From contig JAHLJZ010000031.1 in the NCBI GenBank assembly GCA_025602915.1, positions 62,001-126,000 on the forward strand: 64,000 nt of DNA, in the 5' to 3' direction. Below are positions 11,095 through 21,259 of this stretch, in pieces. Under the pieces are notes generated by a model. That model ran no database searches. It saw nothing but the letters and a program-made list of their open reading frames with translations, and was not told where the DNA came from. A program made the position numbers and the translations under genes. The DNA is from Paraphysoderma sedebokerense (taxonomy: Eukaryota > Blastocladiomycota > Physodermatomycetes > Physodermatales > Physodermataceae). How positions within the stretch are numbered: the stretch's first letter is position 1; the number at the start of each line of letters is the position of its first letter.

Positions 11095-11338
11095 ACCTAT
11101 AGAACATGATTCAATTCCTTTCTGGTATATAGCCACTGATATGTCGGTCCCGGTATCCTGTCAGTAGCAGACTTCAAATTTCAGTCGCAATCAGACGCTA
11201 AAAGTCCTCTGAAAACACTCAAAAATACAATATTTGTACCACTCCGCAACAAAATACATTCTGAGTTCAATCATCTTATATTAACTGTAAATAACGACCT
11301 AGATCTGAAGAGTAGGCATTGCTACAATTGCTACAATT

Positions 11339-11697
11339 TCACCGTCGCACTACGGCGGCCCCCATTTTTTCATTCCTTATCTCTGCTTCCCTTTTTGTAT
11401 TAAAATAAAGCACCTAAACAACACACCAGTAAAATATTAGTCGTCAAGATTTGAGTACGAGTAATCAAATCCAGTAGTAAAAGAAAGAAGGTGTGTACAA
11501 ACCCAACTCTTCGGACAAGATTTCTCGTACAACTCTCTAAATTCTGTGCAAAGATTTTTCGGATCGTCAGTTGGTGATTCGTGACCATAATTGTCGGATA
11601 TGCATTTGAAATACTGATCTCGGTGGGTATGGCAAACTTCTCGCTGTGATCGGAAACCTCGGTTACTTTGAGATTCGGACTGTGATGAAGATGTCAT
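11339..11697 (-). CDS. COA6: Cytochrome c oxidase assembly factor 6
   Basis: Two exons, 11503-11697 and 11339-11413, give 89 residues. The protein has the twin-cysteine CHCH layout of Coa6. The first pair is CX9C (C, then HTHRDQYFK, then C) and the second is CX10C (C, then TEFRELYEKS, then C). The signature CPKSWVLYF follows, with the intron falling between SW and VLYF. Coa6 is a small intermembrane-space copper-handling factor for the CuA site of cytochrome oxidase, imported by the Mia40 route, which fits the absence of a presequence. The C-terminus is short and basic. It lies downstream of GPI13 on the same strand. Confidence 0.93.
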
Positions 11698-11981
11698 TGA
11701 TGATGTTTGTTGGAGTCAATTTCTGATAAGCCCTATGTCGCTGATTGAAAATGAATAGACGGGATATTAACTGGCAGATTGAAAGGTCGGAGATAATCTG
11801 AATGTGCTTGGTGAAAATTTTAACTTGTTAAAGCAAGGATTTGAAATCTTCCAAATTCCCCCCAACCCGAGAAACCGGTACGTTTAAAACCTCAAAAGAA
11901 TGCACCGCACTTTAAAAAAGTTCTTATTGTGCTTGAAATCGATTTTTATTAATGTACAAAATATCATACGATGAGGATTTT

Positions 11982-14933
11982 TTAGTGCCGTCTGTGTTTA
12001 CCTCCAATGAATGTCATTGCTAAAACCACAGTAACATTCACCACCACCAGCATGAGTCCACTCAACATCCACCTCGGAGCGAACACTTTCCAAACTCGAA
12101 AATGACGTCTCATAATGGACACAATAACAGTATTGGTCAACCCATCTAATGCCGTAAAATATAGCAAATAAGTTAAAGTCTGCGGAATTTTGCTGTTCGT
12201 CGCATTTTCGGCAATTCCATCACTTATCTTGGTATTTATTCGCTGCTGATCACTAGTTGATTCCATCTCCAATTCCCCTAAAATGAAACCCCATACCACA
12301 GCGTAAATAATTCCCCCGACAAAATTCAAACTAACAAAACCTGCGCTCAGGTAGTAATTCATTTCGTGTAGTCCTGTGAATCCGAGACTCCACATGATAG
12401 AACTAAAAGTAGCTTGATGTCCAGTTACAAAGAACAAGTGTTTAGGAAGTACTGAAAGAAGGGGACCAAGATGAGAAGGCGGGACGGCTTTCGAAAGAGT
12501 CAGAATGGCGACGTGAGTCAGAGTGAGGGCGATGATCGCAGACGGCTTCTGAAAAAGTGATATGGATAGGAGTGCAGTTGTAGCAAGTCGTTGAAGTTCA
12601 GAACGAGATTGAAATGTCTGAGTCGCATCACTCGAACGCCGGGACGAATACCATGAGACAAATGAGATGATAATAAGTAGCATGGAAAATCGAGCGTTCC
12701 ATACAGATATTGTTCGATCCTTATCGTATATACCAAAAACCGGTTCACTTTTACCATGCACAATTTCCTCCAAATACCAATGTAAAGAAACAGAGAAACC
12801 AAGTAATTTAATGGACAGATTCCACAGTCGATTAGCGGTGCTTTCTTTTATGTAGGTGAATCTGCCGAATAATCCCAGCTCTGATTGAAACACAATAAAT
12901 AATAGACACGTAATAGATAAATAAACGAGTTCATTCCGCGTTATCGTGGTTCCAGTGGCTCCAATGCCATAAAAGGTGGGTTGGCAATCGGGCAGAGTTT
13001 CCTCTCGACAGACGGTAATGGTGTCGGTAATGCGGAACAAAGCTGAAGCGAGGAGAACGCGAAACAAAGAATATAATTTCTTCTGGGATGATCTGAAAGT
13101 ATGGAGTAGCAGGATGTATACATGTGATTGGAGAAAATAATGCATAACCTCTTGTTCAAAGACTACAAAGGAATTCGCGCCATATAGGAAAACTGGTATG
13201 TGACAAAGGAAAAGCGTAAAGGTATCGAATGAGAGAAACTGGATTTTGTGGAACAACGAGAACTGCTTGGACACCGGTCGAAATCCGTATAGAGAACATA
13301 CAGCACTTAAAAACAAAATGAAGTCTGTCTTCGACAGTTTTATGAGCTCGTTCACGTTGATTGTAGATAAAATCAACCCTAGAACCCCTCCTCCTAGTCC
13401 GCCCAAAAATAAATTGCGCGTATGGAGTATCCATGCAAACTGTCTATCTATCACTATCGTCAGGACAGATATTGTCAAAACGATAATTCCACAGATCATG
13501 TATAAGACACTGAATCGAGCCCAAACGCTTCGGCATTCTTGCAATGTCTGAGTCATGAATGAATGATAGGCAACGTATACCTCTTTGAAATTTGCGTAAG
13601 TCAAGTTCGGCCCATTTGATACATTACTAGAGTTTTTCGATACCAGTGAGTTGTATCTCTGTTCTGCAAGATCATAAGAGTGGAATAATTTGTCCAATGT
13701 TATTGCTGAGAAATCAGAGGAAGGCTCCGAGGAATAAGCCTTCAAATAATTGTATATTTGCAAAGCATTAGAGCGCGTGTACTGAAGCAAGACATCGAGT
13801 GAGTTAAACGACGGCAGAAACAGTTCCGGGATGATAGAGCCTAAACTTTCAAAAGGTATAGGAATGCCCAGCAGATATGCGAACGTTGGTACAAGGTCAA
13901 TTTGTGATATTGTGCGGTAGATTGCTTGATTATTTGAAATTGGTCGCGGAAAATCTTGGGCAGTTTCAAGATTCTTAAAAAAATCGTAAATTGATCTAGA
14001 GCGTGGATTCATACGGTCGAGCGATGTAAAGGGCGTTTTTGAATAGATCCATAGGGCGCTTTGCACTTCCAAACTCCCATCACCCCCGTGGTCGCCACCG
14101 CCATCCATTCCGTGATCTCCCATAACCATAAGAATTGTATCCTCATCCATCGCTTTAATAACCTTCTCGATTTCACCGTCCATCTGTGATAATTTGTCAT
14201 CCATAGCATGATGAGCGGGCCCATGTCTATGCCCGACGTGGTCTACTCCCAAAAAATGAGCAATGAGCAAATCCCAGGAATTTGTTGGTATAATTTGATA
14301 GAGATGAGATAAAACTCCATTGTCAACGGTGTGCAGATCCCATACGTTAAAGCTCGGAAAAGGGTACGATCCGTTGGAGGAGAAAGAATGCGGGAACAAC
14401 CTTATCCAGGTATCGTCTCCGAGAAATGTTACGCGTTTGTTATGACGGTTTAATTGATAAAGTAACGAGTCTTCGGTTAATGATTCGGAGGCGAAATTAG
14501 ACGACATATCAATAAAAGTAGGAAGCGTTCCTGTCGTCAGGGCCTTCAACCGCTGTAATGTCGTCGTGGGTGGGTCAGCGATGAAGCGGAAATGAAACGT
14601 ATTTTTTGGCTCAGAGTTGTATAAGCGGGAGAGAACTGGCAATTTGTTGTGATAAGCTGGTACGGTTTCGGCATTGGAGTAATTATGATGAATAGAGAAG
14701 TCAAATCGAAGTGCGTCAATGATGAAGAAGATCACTTTGCGATGCTTTGAAGGCGGTTTTGGGCATACTTGAAGCTGCGGAGAGGGAATTTCTGGGATAG
14801 AATGCACACATGCCGATTTGTAGTCGAGTGCGAGCTTTGTTAACAGGAAACCGTTCTTGAACAGATAAATACCAACAATGTTTAGAACGAGCACGTAAAT
14901 AGGCAATGAAAGCCGCCTTGGTGAATATGCCAT
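11982..14933 (-). CDS. GPI13: GPI ethanolamine-phosphate transferase 3 (PIG-O type)
   Basis: Single-exon frame of 983 residues, a usual length for the family. It adds the bridging ethanolamine phosphate to the third mannose of the GPI anchor in the ER. An N-terminal signal-anchor helix (about 8-35) precedes a lumenal alkaline-phosphatase-like domain. Metal and catalytic motifs visible are IIDALRFDF, TTTLQRLKALTTGT, LGDDTW, GVDHVGHRHGP and MGDHGMDGGGDHGGDG. FNVWDLHTVDNGV is typical of the Gpi13/PIG-O branch rather than Gpi7 or Mcd4. More than ten hydrophobic helices follow from about residue 470. No intron is seen, unlike most neighbours. The 184-base gap to ESF2 is a shared divergent promoter. 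Confidence 0.95.
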   Translation of the reverse strand: MAYSPRRLSLPIYVLVLNIVGIYLFKNGFLLTKLALDYKSACVHSIPEIPSPQLQVCPKPPSKHRKVIFFIIDALRFDFSIHHNYSNAETVPAYHNKLPVLSRLYNSEPKNTFHFRFIADPPTTTLQRLKALTTGTLPTFIDMSSNFASESLTEDSLLYQLNRHNKRVTFLGDDTWIRLFPHSFSSNGSYPFPSFNVWDLHTVDNGVLSHLYQIIPTNSWDLLIAHFLGVDHVGHRHGPAHHAMDDKLSQMDGEIEKVIKAMDEDTILMVMGDHGMDGGGDHGGDGSLEVQSALWIYSKTPFTSLDRMNPRSRSIYDFFKNLETAQDFPRPISNNQAIYRTISQIDLVPTFAYLLGIPIPFESLGSIIPELFLPSFNSLDVLLQYTRSNALQIYNYLKAYSSEPSSDFSAITLDKLFHSYDLAEQRYNSLVSKNSSNVSNGPNLTYANFKEVYVAYHSFMTQTLQECRSVWARFSVLYMICGIIVLTISVLTIVIDRQFAWILHTRNLFLGGLGGGVLGLILSTINVNELIKLSKTDFILFLSAVCSLYGFRPVSKQFSLFHKIQFLSFDTFTLFLCHIPVFLYGANSFVVFEQEVMHYFLQSHVYILLLHTFRSSQKKLYSLFRVLLASALFRITDTITVCREETLPDCQPTFYGIGATGTTITRNELVYLSITCLLFIVFQSELGLFGRFTYIKESTANRLWNLSIKLLGFSVSLHWYLEEIVHGKSEPVFGIYDKDRTISVWNARFSMLLIIISFVSWYSSRRSSDATQTFQSRSELQRLATTALLSISLFQKPSAIIALTLTHVAILTLSKAVPPSHLGPLLSVLPKHLFFVTGHQATFSSIMWSLGFTGLHEMNYYLSAGFVSLNFVGGIIYAVVWGFILGELEMESTSDQQRINTKISDGIAENATNSKIPQTLTYLLYFTALDGLTNTVIVSIMRRHFRVWKVFAPRWMLSGLMLVVVNVTVVLAMTFIGGKHRRH

Positions 14934-15117
14934 ACGACGGATGACTCCAATTAAACGATCCCTCTACGGATAAATAATGTGCGGATACTATATCCTTGGA
15001 TGTCGACGATTCCTCAAACAAGAACGAGAAAGCGAACGAGGAAGAGAGGGAACGCGTTGCATATGTGCAACCGGTCACATGTCAATAAACACGGATGTTT
15101 GAAGTCGCGTTCATAGT

Positions 15118-16546
15118 ATGGTCAAGATCTTAAGACTCTGCACCTTCAGTACAGTCAAAATGAAATCCAAATCCATGCTAAGCAAGCACTCTGAAGACTC
15201 TAGATTCCAGCTTGACGACAGCTTTCACAAATCTGCTCTTCCGACAACGGAGACTGAAGATTTTGTCGATTTTGATCAGTCCGAGGATGAAGTTGATGAT
15301 TCCGGAGAAAGCGACGATAAGGAAGTGGAAGTATTGTGGAGTGATGACGCTAACGATAACGACTCCGATGAGGACTGCAATAAAACTGATAAGAAAGATG
15401 GCATTGTTGATGATGTAAATGACAATGGGCGCATTCCGAACAATTTATCAGACGAAGGAGAGGATGTCGATGAGGGTACTTTATTGGCAGGTCAAGATTC
15501 AAACTCAGATTCAAACGTTGCGGCGAGACCGAAAAAAGTCATCAAGCCTTTGACACCTGAAGCTTTGGAAGCTTTTAAGAACAAGCAAGACAAAACTGGA
15601 ATCATATACTTGTCCCGAATACCGCCTTTCATGAAACCTCAAAAACTTCGCCATCTATTGCAAGGCTATGGCGATATTGGAAGGATATATTTAGCACCCG
15701 AAGGTATGGAATGTAATTGTCGATTTATCAACAGCAAGAGGTACTTATTAAGGAATTCATTAATCTGAAAAACAGATTCCAAGACAGCAATCAGGCGGAA
15801 GAAGTACCGAGGAAACAAACGGAAGAATTTCACTGAAGGTTGGGTAGAGTTCAAAGATAAATCAGTCGCAAAGAAAGTTGCTCTGATGTTGAATAATCAG
15901 ACTATTGGTATGAATGATTGTTTGATCAGATTCACATTCTACTTCTATCTAACCTATCTTTTAAGGCGGCAAGAAAAGCCATTATTACCATGATGACATT
16001 TGGAATATAAAGTACTTGCCGAAATTTAAATGGATGCACCTGACCGAACAAATTGGTAAGCAATCTGACCTTTAAATTGATGTCCGCGAGTTGGCTATTT
16101 AACGCTCTATAACCTGCATTAGCTTACGAAAAGGCACAGAAAGAACAACGACTTCGAGCCGAGATTTTGCAAGCCAAGCGGGAGAATAAACTGTATCTGG
16201 CGAATGTGTCCAAAGCTAAAATGATTCAAAGTATCGAGGGGAGGAAGAAAAGGAAAGCTGCCGAAATGGAGGCGACATTGCAGGATGCCAAACCTGCACA
16301 GAATACGACCGATACCGTTTCTAGCAATTGCAGCAGTAATGGGGACGATCTACTCAAAATTCGAAGGAGATTCAAACAGCGGAAGATTGTCGAGGACCCC
16401 GAAGAAAGGGAGGATGAGAATGAAAATCTTCGTAAGGTTAAGGGTGTTCTGAGCAAGGTGGGAATTCTCATTCTTTTTCGAAGTCTGGTAATAGTAGAAA
16501 CAACGCTGACTCTTCTCTTTTGACAATGTTGCAGATTTTCGGATAA
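15118..16546 (+). CDS. ESF2: rRNA-processing factor ESF2 / ABT1
   Basis: Five exons, 15118-15703, 15776-15907, 15966-16055, 16123-16457 and 16535-16546, give 384 residues. Esf2 is a nucleolar SSU-processome protein that works with Dbp8 in 18S rRNA maturation. A very acidic N-terminus (to about 130) leads into an RRM-like domain: [45 protein letters not shown], then [20 protein letters not shown] long basic coiled tail follows, ending VLSKIFG, the last residues coming from a 12-nt exon. The first intron starts inside a codon after LAPE; reading through it gives a false stop. An internal Met at 15160 is an alternative start. Head-to-head with GPI13. Confidence 0.92.
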
Positions 16547-16886
16547 ATTCTGAGAATGTATTATAAAATCTGGCGTGCTATAGTAAATATTTGTTGTAAT
16601 TTGCCTCCTAAATCTAGTAATAAGCAAGCGGAGTTGCCTATTTTAATCATTACTTCAGCATAATTTCCGTCTCGGTCCAAATTAATTCAGAATAAGGTCA
16701 CGTGTCATTCCCTTGAGAATTCGGGTCAACAAACTGTCTTGGGTTGGCATACATGAACCCATACTCTTATATACAGCTCCGCAAAATCATTTCTGATATC
16801 TATGTGCTAAAATAGGAATGATTCATTCTATATTTGCTGTTGTACATTCGCGGCCGTAAAAACATCGATCCAGTCACCTCCATATC
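16547..16886. other. Intergenic (promoter of the SUN gene)
   Basis: About 340 bases between the ESF2 stop and the SUN-domain start. No gene seen; no defined motif recognised. Confidence 0.4.
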
Positions 16887-19583
16887 ATGACCTTTTCGTA
16901 TAGTTCAAGAACTCAAAAGGAAAACGGATTCGGCAAAATTTCGAACTCTCCACTATTCGATAATTTGAACTCAAACGACGTATACAACGATAGCGTTGAC
17001 AGAGATAAAAGTATCTCGTTTCTAAATAATTCAAATCATTCCACCATTAAATCAACCCGTCTGCGTCAACCCCTCGCTGAAAACAACTTCAAAATGCCGA
17101 CTCTTCGTAACGAGACCAGTTTCAGACGAAGTACATTAAGATCCAACGCTGGCCCATCTAATATCAGTGATCTTATTGATTTCTCACCATCTCCAACAAC
17201 TCCAACAAAAAATCGACGCGTGGCACAGAGAAATCAGTCGTCGTTAGCATCTCGTCCAGACACATCAACTTCTCTTCACCATCATGCAGGAGGTAACGAT
17301 GAACCAGTACCTCTTTCGCAAATCTCTCACATATCGCACGTAGAACCCCCACCATCGCAGCCGATATCTCAGTCGTCGACTGTAGCTCGACTCAGCAGTG
17401 CTCTGAGAAATCTATCTCCTCGATGGCACCGCACGATGTCACCGGTTCAATATTCTCGATCCCTGTTAAGCAATATGTGGAGTGGTCGCAAAGTTAACGA
17501 GCCGAATCATCGTAGCCAAACTCGTGATAACATCCAAAATGAGGCTCCGGCTCCACCTTTTAGACTTCAGTCAAATCAGTCAGTTCAACCATCGCCTACG
17601 CCTCGGCGTCGCCCACGGACAAGGGTTGAGCAGTTAAGAAGAGAATTCGAGCCAGCAAGAGAGGAAGAGTCGGAGTATGAAACAGATGAAGAGCAGCTGC
17701 AGAGAGATCAAGAGAGAGAGCGAGATGACCAAGGAGAGGATGATTTATGGCCGAATTCGTTTCCGCTAAACACATTGAATTTAAGAAGTCGAACAGTCCC
17801 TCGAACACCGAGCTCTAGAGCATGGCGTGGCAATAGACCGATTCCAGTTGTAAGGTCAAGTCCGACTAAGGATGTTTGGTCTCCTTCTTCAGATAATTTT
17901 GTATTTAGTATTCCTTTCATCGGTTGGATTGCTCAAGTGACGACGGCATTATTATATGTGTTGCTTGGATTTTTGAAATGTGGAGTAGATATTGTATTAA
18001 TGGGTTTCTATCTTGTGTTTTGGGTTGTCTCCACCAGTACATCCCAAACCACGAGTTTCTGCGTGAATGGATTCAAAGACTTGTGGGCAACATGTGTGGT
18101 CAGCCCTTATGTTCGGATTAAGAGGATGGTAGGTTACGGGCGGCCCGATGTCAGCCGTCGAATCAATCGAGCAAGGTACGGAAGCAGACTACTGAATGCG
18201 GGTTGGTTTACAAAATTGTCGGATCGTCCGATATTCAGTAATGGCGTATCATTCAAACCTTTATGGGTTTCTCTCATTGTTTTATTACTTGGAGCTGGCG
18301 TCTTTACCGTCTTTGTGCTCCGCAGCATCCAAACGCCCCAACCGCTGGACTTGTCTCCCCAGATTCCTCCGTCGACTTTATCGCCTGTGATGATTTCAAA
18401 GAGCAATCCTTCAGAATCGTCATATGACCTCTCTCAGAAACAAAATGAATCGCAACTAGTGCCCATTGTCGAACAGGCAGACTTGGAGCAGAATCCCGCA
18501 CAGGTTGTGGAGCAACCAACACTGGATATTAAGCAGGCGGAAAACCCAAAGTTTAGCGAACACGAGAATACGGTGGAATCTGAGAATGATGTGTCCGCAA
18601 ATGAAGTGGTGGTTGAGACAAAAGTGGATGATTCAAAACTTGGAGCAAACCAAGTGTCTGACGAAGATTTTGAATCACGGTTACATTCATCTTGGTCGAA
18701 GTTTATTTCTCAAAATTCTGATCAGTTAAGAATTTTGCTTCAGTCCGATACTGCCACAACATCTCCTCAAACCGACGCTATTACAACACTTATCGATATG
18801 AGATTCGAAGAACTTAAAGCCACCATCCTCAAGGAAGTAGAATCCAACATTGGTACGAAATTTGAATCTAACGGACTTATCTCAAAGCCTCTTATGGAAA
18901 AATTAATCGCGGAAACAATCAGTACTTATGCTGCCGACACTGTCGCAAAACCCGATTTCGCTCTTGCCGCTGCCGGTGCTCGAGTACTTCCTTCCGTCAC
19001 AACCGAGACTTACGCTCTTCGAACGAAAGGAAAATCAACTTGGAGCATATTCGGATTTGGTGGCGGCGAGGATGTATTTATTTCAGGGAAGCCTCCAGTA
19101 ACAGCATTGATGGGTGATACGACAGTGGGCCAATGTTGGCCTATCCCCACCGGGCAGGATGGAGTTTTAGGAATCAAATTGGCACGAAATATTATCATTA
19201 AAGAAATTACAATAGATCATCTAGATGAACGTATCGCTATTGATATTCGTTCGGCACCCAAAGAGATTTCAGTTTACGCATTATATGGCAATCTTACCGG
19301 TGTAGAATCATTCACGAGCATCAAAACCATCGATCCGGAGTCTACAGCAATCAAGAAAGTTGCAGAAATGGAAGCATTCAAAGTCGTCTTAAATTCGTTC
19401 GAGTATAATCCTGATGAGGGACCCATACAAACGTTTAAAGTTCGAAAGGGCGCTGAAGACTGGGTGGCAGCTAATCCAGTGAGGAATGTGGCAGTGGTTA
19501 TCAAAAGCAATTGGGGACATGGCAGTTTCACTTGTCTATACAGAGTAAGGGTTCATGGCGAAGTTTATTTAGCGAAGGATTAA
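16887..19583 (+). CDS. SUN-domain inner nuclear membrane protein (Sad1/UNC-84)
   Basis: Single exon of 898 residues. A long Ser/Pro/Arg-rich N-terminus (to about 330) with an acidic Glu-rich patch faces the nucleoplasm by family precedent. Hydrophobic segments lie at about 340-390 (IPFIGWIAQVTTALLYVLLG) and 455-475 (WVSLIVLLLGAGVFTVFVL). A coiled, acidic lumenal stretch then leads into a C-terminal SUN domain (about 700-895). Visible SUN features are a Gly- and Pro-rich lead-in, QCWPIPTGQDGVLGIKLARN, ITIDHLDERIAIDIRSAPKEISVYA, and the terminal WGHGSFTCLYRVRVHG. SUN proteins pair with KASH proteins to bridge the nuclear envelope. The N-terminus is longer than in S. pombe Sad1. Confidence 0.93.
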   Translation: MTFSYSSRTQKENGFGKISNSPLFDNLNSNDVYNDSVDRDKSISFLNNSNHSTIKSTRLRQPLAENNFKMPTLRNETSFRRSTLRSNAGPSNISDLIDFSPSPTTPTKNRRVAQRNQSSLASRPDTSTSLHHHAGGNDEPVPLSQISHISHVEPPPSQPISQSSTVARLSSALRNLSPRWHRTMSPVQYSRSLLSNMWSGRKVNEPNHRSQTRDNIQNEAPAPPFRLQSNQSVQPSPTPRRRPRTRVEQLRREFEPAREEESEYETDEEQLQRDQERERDDQGEDDLWPNSFPLNTLNLRSRTVPRTPSSRAWRGNRPIPVVRSSPTKDVWSPSSDNFVFSIPFIGWIAQVTTALLYVLLGFLKCGVDIVLMGFYLVFWVVSTSTSQTTSFCVNGFKDLWATCVVSPYVRIKRMVGYGRPDVSRRINRARYGSRLLNAGWFTKLSDRPIFSNGVSFKPLWVSLIVLLLGAGVFTVFVLRSIQTPQPLDLSPQIPPSTLSPVMISKSNPSESSYDLSQKQNESQLVPIVEQADLEQNPAQVVEQPTLDIKQAENPKFSEHENTVESENDVSANEVVVETKVDDSKLGANQVSDEDFESRLHSSWSKFISQNSDQLRILLQSDTATTSPQTDAITTLIDMRFEELKATILKEVESNIGTKFESNGLISKPLMEKLIAETISTYAADTVAKPDFALAAAGARVLPSVTTETYALRTKGKSTWSIFGFGGGEDVFISGKPPVTALMGDTTVGQCWPIPTGQDGVLGIKLARNIIIKEITIDHLDERIAIDIRSAPKEISVYALYGNLTGVESFTSIKTIDPESTAIKKVAEMEAFKVVLNSFEYNPDEGPIQTFKVRKGAEDWVAANPVRNVAVVIKSNWGHGSFTCLYRVRVHGEVYLAKD

Positions 19584-20016
19584 ATGGATATATAAAAGTC
19601 AGATTAGGCGAGTATGCATAGAGGGTGGTCAATGTCGTCGCTGAGGCTCATGTTTATAGTCGGCTGAATGTAGGTTTGAGAGGAGTTTTTATTCCATTTT
19701 ATAGAATCCAATAATTGCTGAATGTCTATAAACAATAATGGAATTAAAGACTAGTACATATGTTTTTTTATTATATATCAAGTCATAATTGGGTTTGCAA
19801 ACAAAGACAGCATATATCATTTACATTTTAATGAATAAACTGTAAGTTTATGACATGGCAAGTGGGAACAATCTTTATTCACGGAAGCACAATAGGCTAG
19901 GCCCGGAGGCCCAAATTCATACTGTTGTAATTCATTCTTCATAGCATGTAGCTTTTCTTTCTTCTTCACTTGGATAACAGAAGTTCCCAACACTCATTTT
20001 ATTCGGAGAGAGCAGA
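19584..20016. other. Intergenic
   Basis: A+T-rich spacer holding the 3' UTR of the SUN gene and the promoter of the SH3 gene. No gene seen. Confidence 0.4.
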
Positions 20017-20994
20017 ATGAATTATCTCGTCCGAGCAAAGGCAATATTCGACTGTGAGTAACTTCCATGAAAATTCTACGAACATGGCCAAAGAGGCTCT
20101 TTTGCGCGTTAATTTCCAATTCGCAAATATTGAACACTAAATTTAATTCCATTTCCATGACGAGCAGACAAACCGAATCCAAACGACCCTTCGGAAATTT
20201 GTCTTACAAAAAATGAAGATATATTAGTATACAAGTCTAAGACAAATTGGTGGTTGTGCAAAAAACTAGGTATAATTCTAAAATTCATCGGTTCTTTCTA
20301 CTGCCTTACCATCCCCACAAAAAGATGCTTTATTTTATGGCTCTCAGGACTAACTTCCTATTTCTAATCTCTCTCACTAATTTTCTTTCGGCATAATGCT
20401 ATTCGCCACTTTTATGAAAACGCGTTTTAATTAGATGGAACGATGGGCATCGTTCCCAAAAATCACTGTATGGTAGTAGATTCAGAAGTTGTTATGAGAC
20501 TTCTAGAAAGCGGTAGATATTATAAAGCCAGAGCGTTACACGATTGTAAGTATTTTACATTTGTTGGTGTCGGCGCTGATGGAATTGTGCGAAATTAACC
20601 GCGTCCACCGAATTTAATCTCCGATCATCAATTGATGGATTGATTTATGCTCGAAAATCTTTCCCTGAAATTTTTTCAGATACCCCCAATGTAAAGTATA
20701 CAAAAGAAGTATCTTTGGTTCAAAATGAAATTGTGTTCGTGGAAAAGAATAGCGCAAAGAATTGGTGGCGATGTATAAAGACTGGTACGTCAAATCCACG
20801 GGCAGTGACAAACTCAAATCTGACATTCATTCCTATTCATTTTATTACATCACTTTGCAACATTTGTGACCGATCGTATAGACGGATCAATGGGGATTGT
20901 TCCGAGAAATATTCTGCTGCTACTGAACGTGCACAGTACGTCGAACACCTTGCATTTGATAGGAAACCCAGCAACACACATAGATTGTTGCTGA
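20017..20994 (+). CDS. Small protein made of two SH3 domains
   Basis: Five exons, 20017-20053, 20168-20269, 20435-20545, 20680-20784 and 20882-20994, give 155 residues. SH3-1 begins at residue 5 (RAKAIFDY) and has EICLTKNEDILVYKSK, NWWLCKKLDG and MGIVPKNH. SH3-2 begins near residue 75 (ARALHDY) with EVSLVQNEIVFVEKNS, NWWRCIKTDG and MGIVPRN. Both keep the ALYDY-like motif, the paired Trp, and the Pro and Asn of the ligand groove. Each domain is cut by two phase-1 introns at the same positions: inside the Tyr codon of the ALYDY-like motif and inside the Asp codon after the Trp pair. SH3 domains bind proline-rich peptides; the partner is unknown. The C-terminal 20 residues have no homology, and a further donor-like GTACGT lies in the last exon, so the 3' end could differ. 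Confidence 0.82.
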
Positions 20995-21259
20995 AGTCAG
21001 TATCGGTTATTTCATATTGCAAATCTTAGTGCACAATTGCAAAAATGTAAGATAGAAATAATGATGTAAAAATACAATTCTTCTATATTCCCTAAAAATA
21101 CGTAATATGCTACAAATTGACGATACGAAAAAAAACTAAGATCCAATACTACTTGTATATATACTGACAGACACTCTGCAAAAAAGAGAAACTACCGCTG
21201 ATTTCTATCCACCTTTTTCTTTTACTTCCACTCTTCTTAACTAGTCATAATTTTTAAAA

